Positions 27,596 through 36,349 of a DNA stretch of 64,000 bases are shown here, one piece after another. Numbering within the stretch: the stretch's first letter is position 1; each line of letters opens with the position of its first letter. Source of the DNA: Hydrogenothermaceae bacterium (GTDB taxonomy: Bacteria > Aquificota > Aquificia > Aquificales > Hydrogenothermaceae). The position numbers and the translations under genes were made by a program. The notes under the pieces were generated by a model. That model had not been told where the DNA came from and ran no database searches. It was given only the letters and a program-made list of their open reading frames with translations. Where the stretch lies: NCBI GenBank assembly GCA_015519975.1, contig WIAL01000004.1:1-64000 (forward strand). The letters are read 5' to 3'.

Positions 27596-28018
27596 ATGGC
27601 AGTAGAGAGAACGCTCATGCTCGTAAAACCTGACGCAGTAAAAAGAAATTTGGAAGGTAAAATTATCGCCCATGTGCAGGAAAAAGGTTTTAAGCTAATA
27701 GGGTTAAAAAAGTTAAAATTAACTAAAGAGCAGGCTGAAAAATTTTATTATGTACATAAAGAAAGACCTTTCTTTGGGGAGTTAACAGACTTTATGTCTT
27801 CGGGACCTATAGTTGCAATGGTATGGGAAGGAGAAAATGCAATTTCCGCCATAAGAGAAATAATGGGTGCTACTAATCCAGAAGAAGCTGAAGAAGGTAC
27901 TTTAAGAAAACTTTATGGAACTAATATAGGAGAAAATGCTGTTCACGGTTCAGATTCTTCGGAATCTGCAAAATATGAAATTCCATTTTTCTTTAGCGAG
28001 TTAGAACTGGTAGAGTAA
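27596..28018 (+). CDS. ndk: nucleoside diphosphate kinase
   Basis: Balances nucleoside triphosphate pools by a phosphohistidine ping-pong mechanism. 140 residues with the active His117 in GENAVHGSDS and the N-terminal ERTLMLVKPDAVKRN. Its GGAGG ribosome-binding site (27586-27590) is inside the last codons of the small membrane gene. Its TAA overlaps the next ATG by one base, so it sits inside a tightly coupled run. Confidence 0.97.
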   Translation: MAVERTLMLVKPDAVKRNLEGKIIAHVQEKGFKLIGLKKLKLTKEQAEKFYYVHKERPFFGELTDFMSSGPIVAMVWEGENAISAIREIMGATNPEEAEEGTLRKLYGTNIGENAVHGSDSSESAKYEIPFFFSELELVE

Positions 28019-28533
28019 TGGATAATTTAAATAAGTATTTAAACTTTTTTATTTTATTTTTACTTGGTATTTTAATTGGCTTTAATGTTTTTTTAACTTT
28101 TATAGTTGCACCGCTTATGTTCTCTCATTTTAATAATAGACTTGCAGGGGAGATAATGAATACCATCTTCCCTGTTTATTTTTCTTCGGGCTGGGTGATA
28201 GGACTTATAATTTACACTTTAATAGCTGTTCTATCTATTAAAGATAAAAACATTATTAAAAATTTAAAAGCTTTTATTATTGCTCTTTCTTTATTAATTA
28301 TATCTTATATGGCGCTGCACAAAGCAGTACTTCCTATAGCACAAAATTTAAATAGTAGTTACTATGCATTAATAGATGAGGGAAAAAAACAGCAAGCAGA
28401 GAAAATACATAGTAAATTTAAAAAAGTACATATGTTGTCTTCAGTTTTAAATATGTTAAATTTATTATTACTTGTATTTTTATTTTATAATTTTTATAGT
28501 TATTTAATGAAAAGAGAAAAATTGCCGAATTAA
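28018..28533 (+). CDS. DUF4149-type four-helix membrane protein
   Basis: 171 residues with about four membrane helices: FFILFLLGILIGFNVFLTF, a second after an HFNNRLAGEIMNTIFPVYF stretch, a third (AFIIALSLLIISYMALH) and a C-terminal one. The NRLAGEI...FP.YF pattern is characteristic of DUF4149 (TMEM205-like); function unknown. It is coupled to ndk by a one-base overlap and precedes the HAMP/GTPase block by 35 bases. Confidence 0.65.
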   Translation: MDNLNKYLNFFILFLLGILIGFNVFLTFIVAPLMFSHFNNRLAGEIMNTIFPVYFSSGWVIGLIIYTLIAVLSIKDKNIIKNLKAFIIALSLLIISYMALHKAVLPIAQNLNSSYYALIDEGKKQQAEKIHSKFKKVHMLSSVLNMLNLLLLVFLFYNFYSYLMKREKLPN

Positions 28534-28568
28534 ATTTATAACAATTTAATTAACTTAGGGGGAAAAAT

Positions 28569-28958
28569 ATGGAAACAAAAAATTCTGTCTTAAACAAAAT
28601 CTCAATGATTGTATTTATTGGTTCTGTAGTTGGAGCTATTTTTGTAGGTGTTTTGGTCTATTTTCTACTTGTATCTGCAGGAGACCCTTCAGCATTTAGT
28701 AAAGCAGTAATATCTACTATTGTAATAGAAATAGCATTTTTAGTTCCTGTATATATGATAAGAGTTTTAATAGATAAGTATATAATAAGCAAACTTAAAG
28801 AAATAGAAAGAGCTTTAGATGAAGTTAGTATGGGTAATTTAGATTACGAAGTTAAGGTAGAAGGTGATGATGAGCTAGCACAGCTTGCAGATGCTTTTGA
28901 AAGAATGAGAATTAGTTTAAAAACAATAATGGAAAAATTAGAAAAAGGGGAACTTTAA
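28569..28958 (+). CDS. membrane-anchored HAMP domain protein without output domain
   Basis: 129 residues: two membrane helices (about 13-35 and 45-66) followed by a complete HAMP linker (KLKEIERALDEVSMGNLDYE, then a DDELAQLADAFERM second helix), then a stop. HAMP domains relay conformational signals. Here there is no kinase, receptor or cyclase domain after it, and only a few residues of periplasmic loop to sense anything. GGGGGA precedes ATG. It heads the roadblock/GTPase block and is a plausible membrane anchor for those soluble proteins. Confidence 0.8.
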   Translation: METKNSVLNKISMIVFIGSVVGAIFVGVLVYFLLVSAGDPSAFSKAVISTIVIEIAFLVPVYMIRVLIDKYIISKLKEIERALDEVSMGNLDYEVKVEGDDELAQLADAFERMRISLKTIMEKLEKGEL

Positions 28959-28979
28959 TTTAAACTGTGGGGAGAAACA

Positions 28980-29936
28980 ATGGAATTATTAAACAAATTA
29001 CAGCCCATACTTAAAGATATAACATTTGATACTAGGGCTGTTTTTACTGGAATATTTAGAGGGGAAGAACCAATTAGTATATATTCAACTTTGGGAAATA
29101 AAGAAAAAACTATTTCCCAGCTTACAGGTCTACTTGTAAGAAAGGCTTTAATCTCTTCAGAAGATGTTTTAGAAAGTTTTAAACCAGAATTTTTATTTGC
29201 CGAAGGTAAAGATTTTGGCATTTTTATATATGTAGCGGAAGACAATATTGCTATAGCTACTGTTATCAATGAAAAGCCAAATTTTTCTTTATTAAAAATG
29301 ACCCATGAAAATGCTGTAAAAAAACTAATCCCATATATTGAAGAAATTAAAGAATTTATTCCGGAACCTGAAGAAGCTCCTCTTAAAGAAGTAAAGCCTG
29401 AAGAAGAAAAACCAAAAGAAACAACAGAAGAGATAAAAGAGAAAGTAGCTGAAGCAACTGAAGAGCCATCAGAAGTTAGTGAAATCGAAGAGTTGGAAAA
29501 AATATTATCTGAAGAAGCCAATGAAGTAGAGCTTGAAAAAACAGAAGAAGAAACCGTACAACAAACTCAAGAAAAACCAGTAAAAGAAGAAAAATCTGAA
29601 AAAATTGAAGAAGCAGAAGAAAAAGAAGAAATTACTGAAGAAGTTCCTCTGGAAGAATTATTGGGTGTATCAAAAGAAGAAAGCAAAAAGGATACGTCTG
29701 TTGAAGAAGTAAAAGAAATTGATAAATTAATAGAAGAAATTAAGAAAAAATTTATAAAAGAAATAGGACCTGTAGGGAAAATATTGTTTAACAAGATTTT
29801 AAAATCTATTAATGTGGAAGAAAATCCTACAATGGATAAATTAAAAGAATTAATAGAACAACTTGCCCAAGAAATATCCGTGGAAAAAAGAAGAGCTGAG
29901 TTCATTAGAGATACTAAGAAGATAATAGGAGGATAA
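28980..29936 (+). CDS. divergent roadblock-like protein with acidic linker and helical C-terminus
   Basis: 318 residues in three parts. Residues 1 to about 125 show the beta-alpha-beta-beta-alpha order of a roadblock/LC7 fold (TRAVFTGIFRGEEPISIY, then helix, then FGIFIYVAEDNIAIATVI); this is inferred from pattern, not strong identity. Residues about 130-245 are a Glu/Lys-rich, probably disordered linker. The last 75 residues form a compact helical domain (IGPVGKILFNKILKSI to RRAEFIRDTKKIIGG). It lies between the HAMP gene and a classical roadblock gene with gaps of 21 and 3 bases, so it probably works in the same complex. Confidence 0.65.
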   Translation: MELLNKLQPILKDITFDTRAVFTGIFRGEEPISIYSTLGNKEKTISQLTGLLVRKALISSEDVLESFKPEFLFAEGKDFGIFIYVAEDNIAIATVINEKPNFSLLKMTHENAVKKLIPYIEEIKEFIPEPEEAPLKEVKPEEEKPKETTEEIKEKVAEATEEPSEVSEIEELEKILSEEANEVELEKTEEETVQQTQEKPVKEEKSEKIEEAEEKEEITEEVPLEELLGVSKEESKKDTSVEEVKEIDKLIEEIKKKFIKEIGPVGKILFNKILKSINVEENPTMDKLKELIEQLAQEISVEKRRAEFIRDTKKIIGG

Positions 29937-29939
29937 ATA

Positions 29940-30299
29940 ATGGCATATGATTTTGAAGCATTACTTAATGAATTGGTTAAAGATAGCGGAGCTGAGGGAG
30001 CTGTTTTAGTAAGCCCAGATGGACTTGCAATTGCATCTGTACTTCCTGAAGGAATAGAAGAAGATAGAGTTGCTGCAATGGGGGCAGCTATTTTATCATT
30101 AGGGGAAAGGGTTGCTTCAGAATTAAATAAAGGTCAATTAGAACAACTTTATGTAAAAGGAAGCGAAGGATACGTTATATTTACAGGTGTTAAAGATTTT
30201 GCAGTACTTGGGGTACTTGCTCCATCGTCTATAAAACTTGGACTTTTATTAATGGAAATTAGAAAAGTAATGAAAAAACTTGAAGAAATGATAGGTTAA
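29940..30299 (+). CDS. roadblock/LC7 domain protein (MglB-like)
   Basis: 119 residues forming a single roadblock domain: GAEGAVLVSPDGLAIASVLP, RVAAMGAAILSLGERV, then YVKGSEGYVIFTGVKDFAVLGV. Roadblock dimers bind and regulate Ras-like GTPases (MglB is the GTPase-activating protein of MglA; CvnB pairs with CvnD in Streptomyces). Three bases follow the preceding gene. It is a close paralogue of the protein at 36350-36712. Confidence 0.92.
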   Translation: MAYDFEALLNELVKDSGAEGAVLVSPDGLAIASVLPEGIEEDRVAAMGAAILSLGERVASELNKGQLEQLYVKGSEGYVIFTGVKDFAVLGVLAPSSIKLGLLLMEIRKVMKKLEEMIG

Positions 30300-30301
30300 A
30301 C

Positions 30302-31000
30302 ATGGCTTTAGCAGGGAACCTTGAAGTATTTAATTTTGTAGACATTTTCCAGGTATTAAAGAAAGATAAAAAAGATGGAATTTTAGTAGTAGAAAGCAGT
30401 AATGATGAACAGAAATTTGGCGTTTATTTTAAAGAGGGAGATATTGTTTATATAAGACCGGTTAAAAAGGTCTTTTATATATATCTTGATATTGATTTTT
30501 CTTCGGTGTTAAAAAAAGAAGGGATAAGTGAAGATGATTTATACCAATATTTAGTTTCAAGGCTTCCAGTGCTTCTTGCTGTTAAAAAGGGAAAGTTTTC
30601 GTTTACTCCTGGATTTATTAAATATGATGAAAATATAAAACCACAAGTTGAAATAGAAAAGTTAATTATGTATTTAAGTAGGCAGCTTTCTGAAGCTGAA
30701 GTTGAAAGAAAAATATCTGACATGAAACTTATTTATACCAAGACAGATGATTGGGAAGATGTTGCTAAAAGGGCGTACTTAACGAATATTGAAAGAAAAA
30801 TACTTTCTGCAATTAACGGTAAAAAAACTGTTGAAGATATAAAAAACGAACTTGAGGTAAATGAACTCGTTTTAAAAAGAGCATTATATGGAATGCTTGC
30901 AAGTGGAATTATAAAAAGAGCCAAAAAAGAGAAAAAGCTAGGATTTAATTTAACTAAAGGATTACTTAAAAAAATAGTAAATATAGTAAAAGGATTGTAA
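30302..31000 (+). CDS. DUF4388 (PATAN) domain protein
   Basis: 232 residues. An N-terminal DUF4388 domain opens MALAGNLEVFNFVDIFQVLK, with KKDGILVVES and VYFKEGDIVYIRP. A C-terminal helical, probably winged-helix part (AYLTNIERKILSAINGKKT, then VLKRALYGMLASGIIKR) and a basic tail follow. PATAN domains are signalling adaptors known next to response regulators and small GTPases in Deltaproteobacteria and cyanobacteria. It lies between the roadblock and GTPase genes with one- to two-base gaps. Confidence 0.85.
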   Translation: MALAGNLEVFNFVDIFQVLKKDKKDGILVVESSNDEQKFGVYFKEGDIVYIRPVKKVFYIYLDIDFSSVLKKEGISEDDLYQYLVSRLPVLLAVKKGKFSFTPGFIKYDENIKPQVEIEKLIMYLSRQLSEAEVERKISDMKLIYTKTDDWEDVAKRAYLTNIERKILSAINGKKTVEDIKNELEVNELVLKRALYGMLASGIIKRAKKEKKLGFNLTKGLLKKIVNIVKGL

Positions 31001-31001
31001 A

Positions 31002-31535
31002 ATGGCAGAAAAGCAAATTAAAATTGTGGTGTCTGGTCCATATGCAGCTGGAAAAACTCAATTTATAAACACAGTTAGTGAAATTCAAACAGTCCAGACA
31101 GAAGCAAAAACTACCAAAACGGGTGAAAAAGAAAAGAAATCCCATACAACCGTTGCTATGGATTTTGGTAAAATCCGCATTGATGATGAACATGTCCTTT
31201 ACTTATTTGGAACTCCAGGTCAGTCTAGATTTGATTTCATGTGGGATATCCTTGGTAAAGGAATGGTAGGACTTATAGTTTTAGTTGACAGTACAGATCC
31301 AAGCACTTTCCATGAGGCGAGAAGAATTATTAACTTTTTTGAAGCAAGATATCCATCTCCTTTTGTTGTAGGATGTAATAAACAAGATTTAGAGGGAGCA
31401 TGGGACCCAGAAGATATTAGAACCGCTTTAGACCTTGATGAAGATGTTAAAGTTATTCCTTTAGTGGCGCTAAACAAAGACAGCGTTAAAAATGTTCTTT
31501 TAGAACTATTAGAAGAAATAGCCCATCATATTTAG
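31002..31535 (+). CDS. Arf/MglA-like small GTPase
   Basis: 177-residue Ras-superfamily switch protein. P-loop GPYAAGKT (residues 12-19), switch I Thr region SHTTVAMDFG, switch II GTPGQSRFDFMWD (Gly-Thr-Pro-Gly-Gln in place of DxxGQ), and the guanine-specifying NKQDLEG. The closest known groups are the bacterial Arf/SRPRB-like GTPases of conservons and the MglA group. It ends the block beginning with the HAMP gene. The roadblock protein is its natural regulator. Confidence 0.92.
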   Translation: MAEKQIKIVVSGPYAAGKTQFINTVSEIQTVQTEAKTTKTGEKEKKSHTTVAMDFGKIRIDDEHVLYLFGTPGQSRFDFMWDILGKGMVGLIVLVDSTDPSTFHEARRIINFFEARYPSPFVVGCNKQDLEGAWDPEDIRTALDLDEDVKVIPLVALNKDSVKNVLLELLEEIAHHI

Positions 31536-31537
31536 GG

Positions 31538-32848
31538 CTACTTTTCTAAAACTTTATTTTTCCAGTAATTTGCTTTTTCGATAAGATGTTCTTTATCAAA
31601 AACTAGAACTTTTTTATTTAAAACTTTTAATTCCCCACTTATTATTACAGTGTCAACATCTTTTCCGTTTGAAGAGTAAACAATTTGAGTATATGGATCA
31701 AATAAAGGCTGAAGATGTGGATCATTAATATCTATGAGCACTATATCTGCATTTTTACCTGTTTCTAAACTTCCAAGTTTGTCTTCCTTTCTTATAGCTT
31801 TAGCTCCTTCTATTGTAGCCATTTTTAAAGCCTGCCTTGCATTTAAAACTGTAGGGTCAAGATTGTAGCCTTTGTGTAATTTTGCTGCAGTAGATATTTC
31901 TCCAATTATATCTAAATCATCATTTGAAGCAGTTCCATCTGTTCCTATACCTACTACTATACCTTTTTCTATCATTTTAGGGATAGGTGCAACTCCTGAT
32001 GCAAGTTTTAAATTACTTTCTGGGCAGTGGGCAATTTTTACCTTGTTTTCAGCAATTATATCAATTTCTTCTTCTGTTGGATGAACCATATGAGCTGCTA
32101 AAACTCTTTCATTTAAAACTCCAAGCTGCTTTAAATGTTTTACTGGAGTATTTCCGTATCTTTCTTTTATATCATTTACTTCAAACTGGGTTTCAGAAAC
32201 GTGAATATGATATAAAGTATCGTATTTTTCTGCTAGCTCAAAAGCTTTCTTTAGAGTTTGTGGAGAACAAGTATAAGGAGCGTGAGGTCCTACTGCAGGA
32301 AAAACATTTTCATCTTTTTCAAACTGTTTTATAAACTCTTCTGTTTTTTGCAAGCCTTCATCTGGAGTTTTTGCTCCTGGAGTTGGAAAGTCAAGAATCC
32401 CTGTACACAGCACTGCCCTAATACCTGATTCTTTAACTGACTGGGCAACAGCATCTTCATAAAAATACATATCTACGAATGTTGTTATGCCGTTTCTAAG
32501 CATTTCATAAATGGCTGTATCTGTTCCATCTTTTACAAACTCATAACTTACAAGTTTTCCTTCTGCAGGCCAGATGTATTCTTCAAGCCAAACCTTTAAA
32601 GGGTTGTCGCTACCGTAACCTCTTAAAAGTGTCATTGCTGCGTGTGTATGTGTATTTATAAGACCCGGGATAGCGATTTTATTTTTTCCTGTGATTGTTT
32701 TTCCAAAGTATTCATTTTTTTTATTTTCTCCGATATCTATAATTTTCCCATCTTTTATAACAATATCTGCGTTTTTGTACTCTGTTAAATTTTCGTCCAT
32801 TGTAAGAATGTAAGAAATATCTGTTAAAATCAGATCTGCCTTTTTCAA
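31538..32848 (-). CDS. amidohydrolase: MTA/SAH deaminase or aminodeoxyfutalosine deaminase
   Basis: 436-residue amidohydrolase. Metal ligands are visible in GLINTHTHAAMTLL, HIHVSETQFE and VGIGTDGTASNDDLD, with HMVHPTEEEI between. The family deaminates adenosine-type nucleosides (5'-methylthioadenosine or S-adenosylhomocysteine). The upstream neighbour, 12 bases away, is mqnC of the futalosine menaquinone pathway, in which a related amidohydrolase converts 6-amino-6-deoxyfutalosine to dehypoxanthine futalosine precursors. Context therefore makes that activity a real alternative. Sequence alone does not separate them. Confidence 0.85.
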   Translation of the reverse strand: MKKADLILTDISYILTMDENLTEYKNADIVIKDGKIIDIGENKKNEYFGKTITGKNKIAIPGLINTHTHAAMTLLRGYGSDNPLKVWLEEYIWPAEGKLVSYEFVKDGTDTAIYEMLRNGITTFVDMYFYEDAVAQSVKESGIRAVLCTGILDFPTPGAKTPDEGLQKTEEFIKQFEKDENVFPAVGPHAPYTCSPQTLKKAFELAEKYDTLYHIHVSETQFEVNDIKERYGNTPVKHLKQLGVLNERVLAAHMVHPTEEEIDIIAENKVKIAHCPESNLKLASGVAPIPKMIEKGIVVGIGTDGTASNDDLDIIGEISTAAKLHKGYNLDPTVLNARQALKMATIEGAKAIRKEDKLGSLETGKNADIVLIDINDPHLQPLFDPYTQIVYSSNGKDVDTVIISGELKVLNKKVLVFDKEHLIEKANYWKNKVLEK

Positions 32849-32860
32849 TTTATCCTCCTT

Positions 32861-33967
32861 TTAATCAAAGTATCTAACTATATTATAGTAAGTATCCCTT
32901 TGAGCAGGTATAAATCCTGCCTCTTTAATGATTTTTGCCATCTTTTCAGGTTTTGGATAAGAAACTGGCAGTCCTGTTGATGTTACAACATTTTCCTCAA
33001 TCATTGTGCTTCCAAGGTCATTTGCCCCAAAGTGAAGTCCAACAGGTCCTACCTTCATTGTCTGTGTAACGTGGGAAGACTGGATGTTTTCAAAATTATC
33101 TAAAAATATTCTTGAAACTGCTAAAACTTTCAGATACCATACAGATGTAGCCGGTTCTAAAAAGTCAAGCTGTGTTCCACCTTTTTGGAATGTCCATGGT
33201 ATAAATGCTGTAAAATATCCTTTATTGTTTTTTAGTGAATAATCCTGTAAGTTTCTAACATTTGATAGATGTTCTATTATATGTTTAGGTTTTTCAACGT
33301 GTCCAAACATCATTGTAGCAGTTGATTTCATGCCAAGTTCATGGGCTGTTTTGTGAACTTCAAGCCACTGCTGGGTAGTTGTTTTATTTGAAGATATTAA
33401 TACCCTTACTTCATCAGAAAGTATTTCAGCTCCTCCTCCAGGAAGGCTGTCAAGACCAGCTTCTTTTAAAACTGATAAAACTTCTTTGTAGCTCATTTTT
33501 TCAAGTTTTGCTATGTAGTTTATCTCTGTTGCAGATAAGCTGTGAATATGAATATCAGGAAATCTTTCTTTTATTCCTTTAAAAAGCTGAACATAAAAAT
33601 CAAGTCTTAAATCTGGGTTTAATCCCCCCTGCATTAAAAGGGTTGTACCGCCCCAGTCTACAAGCTCCTGAACTTTTTTATATATTTCTTCAAAATCTAA
33701 AACGTAGGCATCTTTATCTGATTTTCTTTTTTGAAATGCGCAGAACTTACACCCTGCAACGCAAACGTTTGTATAATTTACATTTCTATCTACAACAAAA
33801 GTTGCCACATTATCAGGATGTTTTTTATTTCTAATATAGTTTGCAAGTTTTCCAAGTGTTAGAAGTTCTTCGTTTTCAAGAAGATACAATGCCTCTTCTT
33901 CTGTGATTCTTTCATTATTTTTTATTTTGCTGAATATGTACTCTGTTTCTTTATTTAAAGTAATCAT
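32861..33967 (-). CDS. mqnC: cyclic dehypoxanthine futalosine synthase
   Basis: Radical SAM enzyme of the futalosine route to menaquinone. The cluster cysteines are C69, C73 and C76 in NVCVAGCKFCAF, preceded by VVDRNVNYT. MqnC-type features follow: TTLLMQGGLNP, LPGGGAEIL, STATMMFGHVEKP and GYFTAFIPWTFQ. 368 residues, standard. MqnE is similar, but the GGGAEIL and FIPWTFQ forms favour MqnC. Aquificota use menaquinone-type (menathioquinone) carriers, so the pathway is expected. Confidence 0.9.
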   Translation of the reverse strand: MITLNKETEYIFSKIKNNERITEEEALYLLENEELLTLGKLANYIRNKKHPDNVATFVVDRNVNYTNVCVAGCKFCAFQKRKSDKDAYVLDFEEIYKKVQELVDWGGTTLLMQGGLNPDLRLDFYVQLFKGIKERFPDIHIHSLSATEINYIAKLEKMSYKEVLSVLKEAGLDSLPGGGAEILSDEVRVLISSNKTTTQQWLEVHKTAHELGMKSTATMMFGHVEKPKHIIEHLSNVRNLQDYSLKNNKGYFTAFIPWTFQKGGTQLDFLEPATSVWYLKVLAVSRIFLDNFENIQSSHVTQTMKVGPVGLHFGANDLGSTMIEENVVTSTGLPVSYPKPEKMAKIIKEAGFIPAQRDTYYNIVRYFD

Positions 33968-33976
33968 ACTTTACCT

Positions 33977-35659
33977 CTAATTTTCGCTGTCTCTGTAAGT
34001 AATAACTTCTCCATTTTCGTCAATTTTTCCACTTAAGCTTTCGTAAGATGAGTAATAATAAGGAGTGTAAGCTTTAAATTCTGCAGCACACGTATCTACT
34101 ACTTTGTAAGAAACAGTAATTCTTCTTTCTCTTATTTTATCTTCAGTAGTTTTTAGTAGCCTTGCAAGTTCTTTGTCTGAAAAGCCCCATTTTTTTGCTT
34201 TTTCAAGCTCACAGTCTGTAATAGTTGCAAGGGTTTTTGTTTGAAGCTGTTTCTCAAAATCTATTATTTCTTTGATTTGATTTAGAAACCATTTATCTAT
34301 GTGTGATAAAGCATAAATATCATCTACACTCAATCCTCTTCTAAATGCCTCTGCTATGTACCATGGTCTATCTTCATTTGGTGTCAGTATTTTCTGCTTT
34401 ATTTTTTCATCGTCTTCTTTTTCAAGTCCTATATAAAAACCGTATCTGCCAAGTTCCAGACTTCTTAAAGCTTTTTGAAAACTTTCTTTAAACGTTCTAC
34501 CTATAGCCATTACCTCTCCAACAGATTTCATCATAGTTGTAAGTGTTGGATCTGCTTCTGGGAACTTTTTAAAATCAAATCTTGGTATTTTTGTAACAAT
34601 GTAGTCAATAGAAGGTTCAAATGATGCAGGAGTTTCTTTTGTAATATCATTTGGAAGTTCATCAAGAGTATATCCAACTGCAAGTTTTGCTGCAATTTTT
34701 GCAATAGGAAAGCCTGTTGCTTTAGAAGCAAGGGCAGATGAGCGGGAAACTCTTGGATTCATTTCAATAACGTAAAATTCTCCAGTTTTTGGATTTTGCG
34801 AAAACTGAACGTTTGAACCACCTGTTTCTACTCCAATTTCTCTAATTACGGCTATAGAGTAGTCTCTGAGTATTTGATATTCTTTATCTGTAAGAGTCAT
34901 TGCCGGAGCTATTGTTATACTATCTCCAGTATGAACTCCCATTGGATCGAAATTTTCTATAGAACATATAATAATCGCATTATCTTTTTTGTCTCTCATA
35001 ACTTCCATCTCAAACTCTTTCCAGCCAAGGACAGATTCTTCTAAAAGAACCTCATGAACAGGAGATGCTTCAAGTCCTGCTTTAACTTTCATATAGAACT
35101 CATCTTTGTTATATGCAATACTTCCACCTGTCCCGCCAAGTGTGAATGAAGGTCTTATAATAACAGGAAACCCTATCCAGTCTATTATTTCTTCAGCTTC
35201 TGCTATTGATTTAACTACTTTACTTTTTGGCATTTTAAGGCCTATTTTTTCCATAGCTTCTTTAAAAAGGTCTCTATCTTCTGCCTTTTTTATTGCTTCA
35301 TAATTAGCACCTATCATCTGAACGTTATATTTATCTAAAATCCCTTTTTCATAAAGATCTATTGCAAGATTTAAAGCTGTCTGTCCACCAAGGGTTGGAA
35401 GAAGTGCATCTGGTCTTTCTTTTTCTATTATTTTTTCTAAAACTGGAGTGATTAAAGGTTCAATGTATGTTTTATCTGCGATCTCTGGGTCTGTCATTAT
35501 AGTCGCAGGGTTTGAATTTACAAGGATTACTTCGTATCCTTCTTCTTTTAAGGCTTTTGCTCCCTGTGTTCCTGAATAATCAAATTCAGCTGCCTGTCCG
35601 ATAATTATAGGTCCTGAACCAATTAAGAGAATTCGGTGGATATCTGTTCTTTTTGGCAT
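33977..35659 (-). CDS. carB: carbamoyl-phosphate synthase large chain, N-terminal half
   Basis: 560 residues, about half of the usual 1070-residue CarB. It begins normally ([20 protein letters not shown]), contains the carboxyphosphate-forming ATP-grasp domain ([34 protein letters not shown]) and the oligomerisation domain, and ends soon after with [15 protein letters not shown]. The ending is clean (its own stop, no decayed continuation), so this is a split gene. Separate carB halves are known in Aquifex aeolicus and Methanocaldococcus. The carbamoyl-phosphorylating half must be elsewhere. Confidence 0.93.
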   Translation of the reverse strand: MPKRTDIHRILLIGSGPIIIGQAAEFDYSGTQGAKALKEEGYEVILVNSNPATIMTDPEIADKTYIEPLITPVLEKIIEKERPDALLPTLGGQTALNLAIDLYEKGILDKYNVQMIGANYEAIKKAEDRDLFKEAMEKIGLKMPKSKVVKSIAEAEEIIDWIGFPVIIRPSFTLGGTGGSIAYNKDEFYMKVKAGLEASPVHEVLLEESVLGWKEFEMEVMRDKKDNAIIICSIENFDPMGVHTGDSITIAPAMTLTDKEYQILRDYSIAVIREIGVETGGSNVQFSQNPKTGEFYVIEMNPRVSRSSALASKATGFPIAKIAAKLAVGYTLDELPNDITKETPASFEPSIDYIVTKIPRFDFKKFPEADPTLTTMMKSVGEVMAIGRTFKESFQKALRSLELGRYGFYIGLEKEDDEKIKQKILTPNEDRPWYIAEAFRRGLSVDDIYALSHIDKWFLNQIKEIIDFEKQLQTKTLATITDCELEKAKKWGFSDKELARLLKTTEDKIRERRITVSYKVVDTCAAEFKAYTPYYYSSYESLSGKIDENGEVITYRDSEN

Positions 35660-35729
35660 TAATTTACCTCTTGGATACTTTTGAGATATTATTTTATCAT
35701 TTATTCAAAACAAGGTTAAGGAGAAGAAA

Positions 35730-36281
35730 GTGAAAGAAAAGGCTGTTTTTTTAGATAGAGACGGCGTGATTAATAAGGATTATGGATATGTACATAAAGT
35801 AGAAAATTTTGAAATTTATCCGGAGGTTTTCCCTGCTTTAAAGAAACTGCAGGAAGCTGGCTTTAGGCTTTTAGTGGTTACAAATCAGTCCGGAATAGCT
35901 GTTGGATACTATACTGAAGAGGATTTTAAGAAAGTTACCGAGCATATGCTGTCAATTTTTGAAAAAGAAGATATAAAAATAGATAAAGTTTATTACTGCC
36001 CACATCATCCAGAAGGTATAATTCCGGAACTTACTATGAAATGTGACTGCAGGAAACCTGAAAGTGGAATGATAAGACAGGGTATTAAAGAATTTAATAT
36101 AGACCCTTCAAGCTCTTTTTTAATAGGAGATAAAGAAACAGACATAAAAGCAGCACATAAAGAAGGATTAAAGGCTGCTTTAGTAAAAACAGGTCAGGGT
36201 ATGAAATATTTAAACAATACAACGGCTGATTATGTAGCAGAGAATATTTTAGATGCAGTGGAAAACTTCATATTAAAATAA
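35730..36281 (+). CDS. gmhB: D-glycero-D-manno-heptose 1,7-bisphosphate 7-phosphatase
   Basis: HAD-superfamily phosphatase in ADP-heptose synthesis for the LPS inner core. Catalytic D9 and D11 in FLDRDGVIN; the GmhB-specific zinc site C90, H92, C105, C107 (YYCPHHPEG and KCDCRKPESG); and LIGDKETDIKAA. 183 residues, typical. GTG start with GGAGA upstream. It diverges from carB across a 70-base gap and is followed, 68 bases later, by the second roadblock gene. Confidence 0.92.
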   Translation: MKEKAVFLDRDGVINKDYGYVHKVENFEIYPEVFPALKKLQEAGFRLLVVTNQSGIAVGYYTEEDFKKVTEHMLSIFEKEDIKIDKVYYCPHHPEGIIPELTMKCDCRKPESGMIRQGIKEFNIDPSSSFLIGDKETDIKAAHKEGLKAALVKTGQGMKYLNNTTADYVAENILDAVENFILK

Positions 36282-36286
36282 ACTTC

Positions 36287-36315
36287 TTCTTTTTAAAATA
36301 TTCATATATTATAAT
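36287..36315 (+). promoter_or_regulatory. candidate promoter of the roadblock/V4R pair
   Basis: A perfect TATAAT (36310-36315) lies 35 bases before the roadblock ATG; the best -35 at 17 bases (TTCTTT, 36287-36292) is weak. It would make the roadblock-V4R pair a unit separate from gmhB. Confidence 0.35.
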
Positions 36316-36349
36316 ATATTTATTAAAACATTAATTAAAGAGGGATAGC

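Noticed and set aside
28955-29521. 188-codon Ser-rich minus-strand frame opposite the roadblock-like gene
   Set aside because: The Ser repeats are the reverse image of the Glu-rich linker codons (GAA/GAG read as TTC/CTC and TCT frames); no start signals.
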